Positions 46,533 to 55,171 of a stretch of 64,000 nucleotides of DNA are shown here, one piece after another. The stretch is taken from the NCBI RefSeq assembly GCF_002216145.1, contig NZ_CP022278.1, positions 1,364,001 through 1,428,000 of the forward strand, in the 5' to 3' direction. Under the pieces are notes generated by a model, which was not told the origin of the DNA, did no database searches, and saw nothing but the letters and a program-made list of their open reading frames with translations. Position numbers and translations under genes: made by a program. Each line of letters begins with the position of its first letter. Positions within the stretch are counted from its first letter, which is position 1. This DNA comes from Neisseria chenwenguii. Its GTDB lineage: Bacteria; Pseudomonadota; Gammaproteobacteria; Burkholderiales; Neisseriaceae.

Positions 46533-46927
46533 GTGAATTATGGAATGTTCCTATTCTGAAATATAAAGCACGTCATGCGCTTTATCAGAATAAGTTTGAC
46601 GAAGCATTAGAATTATTTCAACAGGCATTAGAAGCAGGAAAAAGTAGACATTTTGGTATCCAATTATCTGAAATTGCATGTGATTGCCTTGCATTAGCGG
46701 CCTCAATGAAAAAGATAGACCGTAAAACACAAGAAAAATTTTATAGAACTGCCGTAAACGGCGGAGTCTTGCAATATAACCATAGCAACCTGGGAATATA
46801 CAGCTTATTTCTCAAACCGCCTGTTAGTTTTGAGGACTATGCCCAATACTGCTGTAAATACTTTTTAGAAAATTTATACAAACCTTACTCGGGGTACAAA
46901 TATGAACAACCAAGAACTCACAATTAA
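46526..46927 (+). pseudogene. Out-of-frame C-terminal part of the helical protein (TPR-like)
   Basis: The frame after the duplication reads ...ELWNVPILKYKARHALYQNKFDEALELFQQALEAG..., a TPR-like helical pair, and continues to TAA 46925-46927. It has no start of its own with a ribosome-binding site, and is in frame with the upstream gene once one 22-bp unit is removed. About 130 residues. Confidence 0.7.
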
Positions 46928-47792
46928 TTGGCACATTGCCGAAGCCTGTAATTACGTCTGCCGTTATTGCTTTGCCAAATGGGAAAAAAGCGGCAGAGAA
47001 CTGCTGCATTTTTCAGACGGCATTGCAGCTATGATAACGGAAATTGCCAAGCTACCAGTTTTGTTTAATCAGCAAAAAGGCACGTCGTTCGACAGCGTAC
47101 GTTTGAATCTGGTTGGTGGAGAACCGCTGCTATACAAAGCACAGACCATGCAGATTATCCGCGCGGCGCGCGAGCAAGGGCTGGCTTTGTCTATGGTTAC
47201 CAACGGTAGTTTGTTGGATGATGAATGGTGCGAAGTGATTGCCCGTGATTTTAAGGGTATCGGTATCAGTATTGATTCAGTGAGTGGACAAACCAATCTA
47301 GACATCGGCCGCCATGCGAAAAATCAACTTATGCCGTCTGAACAGGTTGTGCGGCGGATTCAGGCCATCCGTGCTGGCAATCCGAATATCGGCATTAAAA
47401 TCAATACAGTAGTGAATCAGTTGAATTATCGGGAAAATATGGCTGATTTTATTGCCGAGGTCGCGCCCGACAAATGGAAAATCTTCAAAATGCTGCCCAT
47501 GATTACCGAAGATTTATCAATTGACGACACGCAGTTTCAGCAGTTTTTGGACAGACATCAAGAGTTCCATCATCTGATTTGTTCGGAAAACAACAATGAA
47601 ATGGTAGATTCTTATGTGATGATTGATCCGTTGGGCAGATTTTTCCGAAACAGTTTACAGGTTTGCGGCGGCTACCGTTACAGCCAGCCGATTTACCAAG
47701 TCGGTGCAGAACGTGCACTTACGGAAATGTATGTGGATACGGAGAAATATCGGCAGCGATATATTACGATTAAGCAGAGAAAAGCTGCTTGA
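46902..47792 (+). CDS. Prokaryotic viperin (pVip), radical-SAM antiviral nucleotide synthase
   Basis: The 296-aa protein has the radical-SAM motif CX3CX2C at Cys16, Cys20, Cys23 (HIAEACNYVCRYCF) and the GGEP motif at 72-75 for SAM binding. Viperin-specific signatures follow in order: SMVTNGSLL (98-105), GISIDS (121-126), DIGRH, GIKINTVVNQLN (164-175), PDKWKIFKML (189-198) and FLDRHQEFHHLI...VDSYVMIDPLGRFFRN (215-250). These match the C-terminal half of human viperin block for block. Known pVips convert CTP, GTP or UTP to 3'-deoxy-3',4'-didehydro nucleotides that stop phage transcription. Which nucleotide is used cannot be read here. It contains two uptake sequences (47012-47023 inverted, 47332-47343). 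It overlaps the frame of the helical protein by 26 nt; GGGG at about 46892-46895 may serve as ribosome-binding site. Confidence 0.9.
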   Translation: MNNQELTINWHIAEACNYVCRYCFAKWEKSGRELLHFSDGIAAMITEIAKLPVLFNQQKGTSFDSVRLNLVGGEPLLYKAQTMQIIRAAREQGLALSMVTNGSLLDDEWCEVIARDFKGIGISIDSVSGQTNLDIGRHAKNQLMPSEQVVRRIQAIRAGNPNIGIKINTVVNQLNYRENMADFIAEVAPDKWKIFKMLPMITEDLSIDDTQFQQFLDRHQEFHHLICSENNNEMVDSYVMIDPLGRFFRNSLQVCGGYRYSQPIYQVGAERALTEMYVDTEKYRQRYITIKQRKAA

Positions 47793-47803
47793 AAAAAGTT
47801 CCA

Positions 47804-47836
47804 GGCCGTCTGAAAGTTTTGATACTTTCAGACGGC
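47804..47836 (+). terminator. Terminator after the viperin gene, right flank of the island
   Basis: GGCCGTCTGAAAG / CTTTCAGACGGC with loop TTTTGATA. Apart from one position it equals the valS terminator. Confidence 0.75.
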
Positions 47837-47954
47837 CTGGAATTTTAATTTGCTTTTCTTGGAAAGGTTCTGACCTGAAATTTTGCAGGAATCAATTAAA
47901 GGGGCCGTCTGAAACGGATAATCTGGTTCGGACAGCCTTTTTCACTTGGCTTGC

Positions 47955-49586
47955 CTACCGTTCCTGACAATCCCGATAGAAGCGGATTAGGCCGTTGGTA
48001 GAACTGTCGTGCTTGGGTTCGTGCCCGAGGTTGAGTTCGGGCTCGATGGTTTTGGCGAGCATTTTGCCGTATTCGACGCCCCATTGGTCGAAGGGGTTGA
48101 TGTTCCAGATGGTGCCTTGTACGAAGATTTTGTGTTCGTAGGCGGCCAGCAGCATGCCGAGGTTGAAGGGGCTGATTTTGTCGATGAGGAAGCTGTTGCT
48201 CGGGCGGTTGCCGGGGAAGGTTTTCTGCGGGGCGAGGGCGGTGCATTCGGCTTCGGACTGGTTGGCGAGTTCGGCTTCCGCTTCGGTTTGGGTTTTGCCG
48301 CGCATCAGGGCTTCGGCTTGGGCGAAGGCGTTGGCGACGGTAAAGCGGTGCTGGTGGCCGACGCGGTGCGGCGTGGTCATGGGAACGATGAAGTCGCAGG
48401 GGATGAGGCGTGTACCCTGATGGAGGAGTTGGAAGTAGGCGTGTTGGCAGTTGACGCCTTCTTCGCCGAAGACAATGCCGCCGGTGGAAACGGCGACGGG
48501 CTGCCCTCCGGCGGTGCGGCTTTTGCCGCAGCTTTCCATGTCGAGCTGGTTGAGCCAGCTTGGGAAGCGGCGCATGTCGTGGCTGTAGGGGACGACGGTG
48601 TGGCCGTCTGAAAGGTGGAAGTTGTTGTACCAGACGTGCAGGAGCGCCATCAAAACGGGGATGTTGCGGCGGAACGGGGTGTTGAAGAAGTGTTCGTCCA
48701 TGGCGTGTGCGCCGCGCAGCAGCTCGCGGAAGCGGGTTTCGCCGACGGCGACCATGACGGGCAGGCCGATGGCCGACCAGACGGAGTAGCGTCCGCCGAC
48801 CCAGTCAAACATGGCAAACACGCGGTCGGCGGGGATGCCGAAATTGCGGGCGGTATCGACGTTGCTGGAAATGGCACAGAAATGGCGGGAAATGCCGGAT
48901 TCGGGCAGACCGGCGTCGCGGTACCAGTTGCGGGCGGCGTGGGCGTTGAGCAGAGTTTCGGGTGTGCCGAACGATTTGCTGGCGATGCAGAACACGGTGG
49001 TTTCGGGGTCGAGCACGGCGAGGGTGCGGGCGATTTCGGCGTCGTCGGCGTTGCTGACGAAATGGACAGCCACGTTTTTGCGGTAGGCTTTGAGCGATTG
49101 CACGCAAACCTGCGGGCCTAAATCGGAGCCGCCGATGCCGATGTGGACGAAGTCGGTAATGCGTTTGCCCGTGGTGCCGGTGTGCACGCCGTTGATGATG
49201 CTTTCGGCAAAGGCGAGCGCGCGGTCGAGCTCGAGGTGGATTTTGGGCAGGATGTTTTCACCATCTACCAATACGGGTTCGGCGTTTTCGGGCAGGCGCA
49301 GGGCAGTGTGGAGCGCGGCGCGGTTTTCGCCGGTGTTGATTTTGGCGCCGTTTTTCATGGCCTGCATTTGGCTGCCCAGCCCGATTTCTTCAGCTAAATT
49401 ACACAGTAGGGTCAGGGTTTCTTCGGAAATCCGGTTTTTGCTGTAATCAAATAACAGGCCGTGCAGCGTTTCATGCATGGTGTCGAAACGCTGCGGATCG
49501 GCGGCAAACAGCTCGCGCATATGGATATTTGCCGTTGCTTGATAATGTGCAGTGAGCGCCTGCCAGGCGGCGGTGGAGGTCGGCAT
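47955..49586 (-). CDS. pgi: Glucose-6-phosphate isomerase
   Basis: The 543-aa glycolytic enzyme interconverts glucose-6-P and fructose-6-P. VHIGIGGSDLGPQVCVQSL and the active-site segment ASKSFGTPETLLNAHAARNW are diagnostic; the C-terminal KHDSSTNGLI segment carries the conserved Lys/His region. ATG 49586 follows AAAGGAAA. It is convergent with the viperin island. Meningococci carry two pgi genes; only one is seen here. Confidence 0.96.
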   Translation of the reverse strand: MPTSTAAWQALTAHYQATANIHMRELFAADPQRFDTMHETLHGLLFDYSKNRISEETLTLLCNLAEEIGLGSQMQAMKNGAKINTGENRAALHTALRLPENAEPVLVDGENILPKIHLELDRALAFAESIINGVHTGTTGKRITDFVHIGIGGSDLGPQVCVQSLKAYRKNVAVHFVSNADDAEIARTLAVLDPETTVFCIASKSFGTPETLLNAHAARNWYRDAGLPESGISRHFCAISSNVDTARNFGIPADRVFAMFDWVGGRYSVWSAIGLPVMVAVGETRFRELLRGAHAMDEHFFNTPFRRNIPVLMALLHVWYNNFHLSDGHTVVPYSHDMRRFPSWLNQLDMESCGKSRTAGGQPVAVSTGGIVFGEEGVNCQHAYFQLLHQGTRLIPCDFIVPMTTPHRVGHQHRFTVANAFAQAEALMRGKTQTEAEAELANQSEAECTALAPQKTFPGNRPSNSFLIDKISPFNLGMLLAAYEHKIFVQGTIWNINPFDQWGVEYGKMLAKTIEPELNLGHEPKHDSSTNGLIRFYRDCQER

Positions 49587-49995
49587 AGGATTTCCTTTGA
49601 AAAAAACGGTTTGGGTTGATTCTTTTTGAAAACAATAAGATGCTTCTAAATTCCTGCTTTTTTCATGCCGTCTGAAATTTTTCAGACGGCAATAATAGCT
49701 TTTAATCCTATACCAGGCCCGCCGGCGTTGCGGATGCTTTTTCGATATTCGCCAGTATCTGCTTCGATTTTATGGTTTAGCGCAATTTTTTGTGTTTGAA
49801 AAACAGATTATGGAAAAGAAATTTTAAACATTGTACCGTGATTTACTTTTCAGACGGCAAAGTTAAATTTCGTTTGCATATTGCGTTTTGATGCTTGATT
49901 TTCATCAAGGAAGTGTTAAAAAATCAGTATGCCACCGATGTCAGTTGTGCTATATTGTGTAACATTATTGAAACAGGCAAAGCAGAAACCGTAAT
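49587..49995. promoter_or_regulatory. Divergent promoter region between pgi and the LacI-type gene
   Basis: No gene supported. An inverted ATGCCGTCTGAA-type pair lies at about 49665-49690. AT-rich sequence with possible -10 boxes (TATATTG, 49949-49955) precedes the regulator. A carbon-source-responsive operator is plausible but none can be defined. Confidence 0.4.
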
Positions 49996-51033
49996 ATGGC
50001 TACAATTTATGACGTTGCCGCCCGCGCAGGCGTGTCGCCGAAAACGGTCAGCCGCGTTATCAACGGCGATGCGCCGGTCAGCGAGGCGACGCGCGCCAAA
50101 GTCGAGACTGCCATTGCTGCTTTGGGCTATATCCCGTCGCTGGCGGCGCGCAATATGCGTTCCCACCGCTCGGGGCTGGTCGGCCTGATTACCGGCGCCA
50201 TCTCGCGCACGGGCGACAACGGCGTTCACGGCCTGCCCGATATGTTTCTGATAAAAGGCATCCAGCAGCAGGTGAGGGCGGGCGGCAAAACGCTGATGAT
50301 TGCCGACAGCGACAGCCGCGCCGAACACATCGGGCCGTTAATCCGCACCTTTATGGAACACCGCGTCGAGGGTATTCTGTATGTGGCCGAATACCACTGC
50401 GAAATCGTGCTGCCCGAAATGGTCAACGTCTGCCCGATTGTGTTGGTGAACTGTTTTGACGCCGCAGGCACGCCCTCGGTAATTCCCGATGACGGGCAGG
50501 GGCAATACGATTTGGTGCGCGAGATCGCCCGCCACGGTCACCGCCGCATCGCCTATCTAAGCCTTCAGCCGGGCATCGAAGCCACGCGGCTCAGAATCGC
50601 CGGCTACCGCCGTGCGTTGGAAGACGCCAATATCGGCTTTGACAAAGATTTGGTGCAGACGGGTTATCCCGACGCCCGCAACGACAGCGGGCCGCTTCTG
50701 TCCGCCGTCGTCCGCCTGCTTTCGCTGCCGCAGCCGCCGACCGTGATTTGCTGCGGCAACGACGAAATGGCGGTCAGGGTATACGGCATTCTGCGCACAC
50801 GCGGCGTGCGCGTGCCTGAGCAGATGTCGGTTGCGGGCTACGACAACCACAGCGCGATTGCCGAAACGCTGTTCCCGCCGCTGACCAGCACCGAGCTTCC
50901 CTACCTGAGCATGGGCGCACTGGCGGCGGATATGCTGTTTCAGGAAGCCGAAGAAAAGGGCAGCGCGCCGGATATGCCGGTAAAAGTCGCCGGCGGAACT
51001 GTTTGGCGGCAGTCGGTAACGACTTTGGGTTGA
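49996..51033 (+). CDS. LacI/GalR-family transcription regulator
   Basis: The 345-aa regulator has an N-terminal HTH and hinge (ATIYDVAARAGVSPKTVSRVINGDAPVSEATRAKVE...YIPSLAARNMRS) followed by a periplasmic-binding-protein-like sensor domain with LVGLITGAISR and TVICCGNDEMAVRVYGIL. It precedes a maltose-type MFS transporter on the same strand, so control of that transporter by a disaccharide or glucose derivative is likely. In meningococci similar genes sit with maltose phosphorylase, which is absent here. Confidence 0.88.
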   Translation: MATIYDVAARAGVSPKTVSRVINGDAPVSEATRAKVETAIAALGYIPSLAARNMRSHRSGLVGLITGAISRTGDNGVHGLPDMFLIKGIQQQVRAGGKTLMIADSDSRAEHIGPLIRTFMEHRVEGILYVAEYHCEIVLPEMVNVCPIVLVNCFDAAGTPSVIPDDGQGQYDLVREIARHGHRRIAYLSLQPGIEATRLRIAGYRRALEDANIGFDKDLVQTGYPDARNDSGPLLSAVVRLLSLPQPPTVICCGNDEMAVRVYGILRTRGVRVPEQMSVAGYDNHSAIAETLFPPLTSTELPYLSMGALAADMLFQEAEEKGSAPDMPVKVAGGTVWRQSVTTLG

Positions 51034-51357
51034 TGCTTGGTTTTCAGACGGCCTGTTGTTATGGATATTAATCAAAAGGTCGGGACTTTTGTAAAAAACG
51101 CGAATGCCGGTTAAATGCCGTCTGAAAAAACGGCCGCCCAAATCCGCCGCCCATACCGGTTTGTAAAAAAACAATCTCAAAATAAATTTCAGACGGCCTG
51201 ATGCGCTTCAGAAAAAACACAGGCCGTCTGAAAAAAAAAGAATTCGTAGTTTTATACCTCGAATCAGCCGCCGACCCCGCAGCGGCTTTGTCTGCAAAGC
51301 AGCGTTTTGCTGTTTACGGGAAACCCTATTTATTTTAATCAACGGGAGTAGAGTTCA
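51034..51357. promoter_or_regulatory. Intergenic region upstream of the MFS sugar transporter
   Basis: It holds uptake sequences (51116, 51190, 51222), repeats resembling GGTCGGGACTTTTGT, and near the end a GC-rich inverted stretch (GCAAAGC...) before the ribosome-binding site GGGAG. No gene supported. Confidence 0.4.
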
Positions 51358-52698
51358 ATGAAAATATCCCCCAAAGTCGCGATGACACTTCGTCAGATTA
51401 TGCTGATGAACTTCGGTTTCTTCGGTATCCAATACAGCTTCGGTCTGCAACAGACCGCCATCAACCCGATTTTCAGTTTCCTCAACGCCGACCCCGGCCA
51501 ACTGCCGATTTTAAACATGGCAGGCCCGATTACCGGCCTGTTGGTGCAGCCGCTTATCGGCGCCATGAGCGACCGGACGTGGATTCCGGGCTTGGGTCGC
51601 CGCCGTCCGTATTTCCTGATCGGCGCAATTGGTTGCAGCTTGTGTCTGTTTATCTATCCGCACGTTACCGCGCTGTGGGTTGCCGTGCTGCTGCTGTGGC
51701 TCTTGGACATCTCCAACAACACCGCGATGGAACCCTACCGCGCCTTTATTGCCGACAAAGTGCCGGAACACCAACAATCCACAGGCTTCCTGATGCAGTC
51801 GGTGTTTACCGGCTTGGGTATTACGCTGGCCAACGTGTCGCTCTATATCTTCCAGCAGATCGGCTGGCTGACGCAGACTTCCGAAGCAGGCATTCCCTAC
51901 TGGGTGTTCGGATCGTTCTACATCGGCGCCGTCTGCTCGATCGGTTCGGTTTTGGTAACCGTGATGTCCACTCCCGAAGACGAGCCTACGCCTGAAGAAA
52001 TGGCCGAAATCCAAGCCAAACCGCGCGGCTTCATTCCCGCCATTGCCGAAATCGGCACCGCCATCAAAGAAATGCCGACCGCCCTTTGGCAGCTCGCGCT
52101 GGTGTACCTCTTCCAGTGGTACGCGCTCTTCATCTACTGGCAATACATTTCCCACAGCATCGTGCAATCCGTATGGCACGCGACTTCCGCCGACAAACAC
52201 GCCTACGAACAGGCCGTTGCCTGGACTGGTTTGGTCAACGGTTTCTACAACGTCGTGACATTCGTCTCCGCGTTCGGCCTGATGGTTTTGGCACGCAAAT
52301 ACGCCGCCAAATACGTTCACGCTTTTGCCGTTACCCTCGCCGCGCTGGCGCTGCTTTCCATCCCGCACATCAGCGACAAATACCTGATGTTCGCCCCGAT
52401 GATCGGCTTCGGTATCGGCTGGGCAAGCATGATGGGCGTACCGTTTATGATTGTCGTGCACTCCATTCCCAAAGAACGTTACGGCGTTTACATGGGTATC
52501 GTCAACATGATGATCGTTATCCCGATGCTGATCCAAACCGTTACTTTCGGCAAAACATTCCTGTTTGACGGCATCTACAACGTCTTCTTAGGCTCGAATC
52601 CCGCCAACGCCATGAACTTCGCCGGCGTATTCCTCCTGATCGCCGCCGTGTTGACGCTGATGATTAAAACCAGCAACAAACCCGCAGGCGCAGAATAA
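51358..52698 (+). CDS. Sugar (maltose-type) MFS transporter
   Basis: The 446-aa product has twelve likely membrane helices. The N-terminus LRQIMLMNFGFFGIQYSFGLQQTAINPIFSFL and the loop SDRTWIPGLGRRRPYFLIGA match the SUT/GPH-like sugar:H+ symporters of Neisseria (meningococcal NMB0388-like). ATG 51358 follows GGGAGTAG. With the LacI regulator upstream it forms a sugar-uptake unit, but the sugar-cleaving genes are not next to it. Confidence 0.88.
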   Translation: MKISPKVAMTLRQIMLMNFGFFGIQYSFGLQQTAINPIFSFLNADPGQLPILNMAGPITGLLVQPLIGAMSDRTWIPGLGRRRPYFLIGAIGCSLCLFIYPHVTALWVAVLLLWLLDISNNTAMEPYRAFIADKVPEHQQSTGFLMQSVFTGLGITLANVSLYIFQQIGWLTQTSEAGIPYWVFGSFYIGAVCSIGSVLVTVMSTPEDEPTPEEMAEIQAKPRGFIPAIAEIGTAIKEMPTALWQLALVYLFQWYALFIYWQYISHSIVQSVWHATSADKHAYEQAVAWTGLVNGFYNVVTFVSAFGLMVLARKYAAKYVHAFAVTLAALALLSIPHISDKYLMFAPMIGFGIGWASMMGVPFMIVVHSIPKERYGVYMGIVNMMIVIPMLIQTVTFGKTFLFDGIYNVFLGSNPANAMNFAGVFLLIAAVLTLMIKTSNKPAGAE

Positions 52699-52716
52699 AC
52701 CGCATCCTGACAAACC

Positions 52717-52753
52717 AAAAGGCCGTCTGAAAATTTTCAGACGGCCTTTTGGT
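52717..52753. terminator. Inverted uptake-sequence terminator, convergent
   Basis: AAAGGCCGTCTGAAAAT pairs perfectly with its inverse complement; it serves the MFS gene (+) and the small gene at 52785 (-). Confidence 0.8.
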
Positions 52754-52784
52754 TTGTCATCAGCTTATCAACGGCAAGCCGAGC

Positions 52785-53009
52785 CTATTTCGCTTTCTGC
52801 GTATCGTCTTTCAATACATCGTTTACCGTCTGCGCCACAGGATTAATGTCCGCTTGCTCGCGCACAATTCGTTTCTGCTCTTCAGTCAACGGCGCATTAA
52901 CCTCCGTCGCCTCCTGCTCGCGCCTGGCTTCGGTTTCCTCAAAGCTTTCATAAGGCTGCGGCTTGATTTTGCGCACATCCACTTTTTTGTCATCGTCGGA
53001 CAATCCCAT
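52785..53009 (-). CDS. Small charged protein, 74 aa
   Basis: ATG 53009 follows GAGGAGAA. MGLSDDDKKVDVRKIKPQPYESFEETEARREQEA... is highly acidic/basic, without hydrophobic segments, probably extended or helical. The longer frame to 53117 covers uptake-like sequence. No family recognised. Confidence 0.55.
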   Translation of the reverse strand: MGLSDDDKKVDVRKIKPQPYESFEETEARREQEATEVNAPLTEEQKRIVREQADINPVAQTVNDVLKDDTQKAK

Positions 53010-53242
53010 CTTGTTCTCCTCAATAGCCTGATTAAACACAAAAAAACAAACTGTAAAGGCACGGAGCGGATGTGTCAAACCGTCGGACAGCGTAACAGGG
53101 GGCCTGTCTGAAAACAAAACCGGACTTCGTTCCGCCCGCCGCCGGCACGAAAAACATTATCTGCCAGCCCAAACCGCTTCTTCATAATGCCCGATTATTC
53201 GTACCCTTAAAGCCACGCGGCACAACCGGCCAAACACATCAA

Positions 53243-53278
53243 AATGCCTGTCTGAAAAACCGGTTTTCAGACAGGCAC
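53243..53278. terminator. Inverted TGCCTGTCTGAA pair
   Basis: The wad-type uptake sequence in both orientations forms a hairpin at the end of the minus-strand DJ-1/PfpI gene. Confidence 0.75.
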
Positions 53279-53294
53279 ACACCAGCCGGACGCG

Positions 53295-53873
53295 TCAAAT
53301 TTCAATCTTCGCCCCCAGCAGGCCTGCAAACTGCCGCAACCAGGCCGGATGGGCGGGCCAGGCCGGCGCCGTTACCAAATGACCGCTGGTTACCGCCTCG
53401 TCCAGCCCGATTTCCGCATATTCCCCGCCCGCCGCGCGCACATCGGGCGCACAGGCCGGATAGGCCGAACAGCGGCGTCCGCGCAACACATCGGCCGCCG
53501 CCAGCAGCTGCGCACCGTGGCAAACCGCCGCAATCGGTTTTTCCGCGCGGTCAAACGCCTGCACAATCTCAAGCACCCGCGGATTCAGGCGCAGGTATTC
53601 CGGCGCCCTCCCGCCCGGCACCACCAGCCCCGCGTAATCCGCCGGATTCACCTCATTGAAATCATAATTGACAGCAAAATTATGGCCGCGCTTCTCGCTG
53701 TACGTCTGTTCACCTTCGAAATCGTGTACCGCGGTCGCCACCGTATCCCCCGCTTTTTTGTCCGGACACACCGCGTGTACGGTATAACCCAGACCCAGCA
53801 AAAACTGGAACGGCACCATCGTTTCATAATCCTCGGCATAATCGCCGGCCAACAGCAGAATTTTTTTGCTCAT
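53295..53873 (-). CDS. DJ-1/PfpI family protein
   Basis: The 193-aa flavodoxin-like protein starts [23 protein letters not shown] and has the nucleophile-elbow Cys in [14 protein letters not shown]. Family members are proteases, glyoxalases/deglycases or chaperones; the precise activity is not evident. ATG 53873 follows AAGGAGTT; the longer frame from 53963 overlaps the region upstream of the PspC gene. Confidence 0.85.
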   Translation of the reverse strand: MSKKILLLAGDYAEDYETMVPFQFLLGLGYTVHAVCPDKKAGDTVATAVHDFEGEQTYSEKRGHNFAVNYDFNEVNPADYAGLVVPGGRAPEYLRLNPRVLEIVQAFDRAEKPIAAVCHGAQLLAAADVLRGRRCSAYPACAPDVRAAGGEYAEIGLDEAVTSGHLVTAPAWPAHPAWLRQFAGLLGAKIEI

Positions 53874-53968
53874 CGCCAACTCCTTATCAATTAACAACAT
53901 TCGTGCACGCGCACAATGCGATGGTACACCGATTACCGCCCGCCGGCACAGCGGTTTACACACAGCAA

Positions 53969-53997
53969 TGCCTGTCTGAAAACTTTCAGACAGGCAT
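53969..53997. terminator. Inverted TGCCTGTCTGAA pair upstream of the PspC-domain gene
   Basis: TGCCTGTCTGAAA / TTTCAGACAGGCA hairpin with short loop, between divergent genes. Confidence 0.6.
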
Positions 53998-54071
53998 CCG
54001 CTTCATCCGCAAACTTGATTTCCGGCCAAACCGCACCATTTGTATCGCAAGCATTAACAAGGAAACACAAA

Positions 54072-54284
54072 ATGGCCAAACTCATCAAACTGCACCGCTC
54101 CCGCAACTACCGCATCATCGCCGGCGTGATGGGTGGCATCGCCGAATACCTTGGCTGGTCGCCCTTCCTTACCCGCCTGCTGTTTGTCATCCTTTCCTGC
54201 GCCAGCGTCGCCGTGCCGGGAATACTAGTCTATATCGTATTGTGGATCATGATGCCGAACGCCACGGCGGAATCGTACCGGTAG
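54072..54284 (+). CDS. PspC-domain membrane protein, 70 aa
   Basis: MAKLIKLHRSRNYRIIAGVMGGIAEYLGW...LYIVLWIMMPNA is a complete PspC domain: the amphipathic first part and one strong membrane helix. In enterobacteria PspC senses envelope stress; this stand-alone short form is widespread and its partner is unknown. ATG 54072 follows AAGGAAA. Confidence 0.88.
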   Translation: MAKLIKLHRSRNYRIIAGVMGGIAEYLGWSPFLTRLLFVILSCASVAVPGILVYIVLWIMMPNATAESYR

Positions 54285-54432
54285 AAATGTCGGATAACAG
54301 GGCCGTCTGAAAAATGGTTGAGACGGCCTCAGTGTAAAACTTGGACATTTTTGTTGGATGGCACCTGCGGCAACCCAACCTACGCTGTTCAAACAAGCCG
54401 AACCAGATTCCGAACGCAGAATAATTAAAGAC

Positions 54433-54464
54433 AAAGGCCGTCTGAAAATTTTCAGACGGCCTTT
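54433..54464. terminator. Inverted uptake-sequence pair
   Basis: An AAAGGCCGTCTGAAAAT perfect inverted pair; no gene ends directly at it. Confidence 0.55.
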
Positions 54465-54472
54465 ATGACTGG

Positions 54473-54537
54473 TAGGGTGGGTGTAAACCCACCGTTTTGT
54501 TTTGAAATTTTGGAATGGTGGGTTTACACCCACCCTA
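54473..54537. repeat. 21-bp perfect inverted repeat (MITE-like)
   Basis: TAGGGTGGGTGTAAACCCAC... (54473-54493) and its exact inverse complement (54517-54537) are 23 bp apart; non-coding. A related structure lies at 63876-63936. Confidence 0.7.
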
Positions 54538-54601
54538 TATATTTCAGACGGCCTTCGAATTACAGCCTGCGGATTTTCGCAAACGGTTTGCAACGCAAAG
54601 G

Positions 54602-54990
54602 CTACCGTCCGACCGGATTAATCGGCAGGGACGAATGCGATACTTTGATGTTCAGATTTTTCCGTTTCAGCAGATGGCGGAACACTTCCACTTTCAATCC
54701 CGCATCCGTGCGTTCGTAGTTGGTGCCCAAAACCACCTCGTCCAACCTGCCGCAAATATCGCCGTATTCCAAAAAGGTGGTGTTGGTGGCGGGGCAGTAT
54801 TGTACTTTGTCTGAACCGGACGCTTCGATTTACAGCAGGCGGAATTCTTCTTCATCGCGGAAGGCGTAGTCTTTAAACAGATAGCGGATGTATTCCAAAG
54901 CCGCTTTGTTTTCTTGGGATTTTTCTTTGTCTTAAACAGCACCTTGGAGATATTCGCGTAAATCGTTTGAGGCCGTCTGAAAACTTTTTC
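54602..54990 (-). pseudogene. Remnant of a gene (C-terminal part, possibly DUF2971-like)
   Basis: Minus-strand frame EKSQENKAALEYIRYLFKDYAFRDEEEFRLL is cut by TAA, then continues in the same frame as IEASGSDKVQYCPATNTTFLEYG...INPVGR to TAG at 54602-54604. The N-terminal part is missing upstream of an in-frame stop. LFKDYAFRDEEEFRLL resembles the C-terminal region of DUF2971 proteins, stated with caution. Confidence 0.5.
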
Positions 54991-55171
54991 AGACGGCCTC
55001 AACCTAGGTTAGATTAGGCGACTTGAATTTAAAAATCATAATTCAACAACATGTGAAACCTTGGAAACGCAACTGTTGTGCTGCCGTTTTGTTGGGTTAC
55101 GCTTACAGCTAATCCAACCTACTCTTGCTAAAACCATGGTGGATACTAGTTTTGGCAACCCAACCTGAGCG
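54991..55171. other. Short intergenic region
   Basis: It includes part of an inverted uptake-sequence pair (about 54970-55003) and GTTGGGTTACGC/AACCCAACCT repeat fragments; no gene. Confidence 0.4.
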
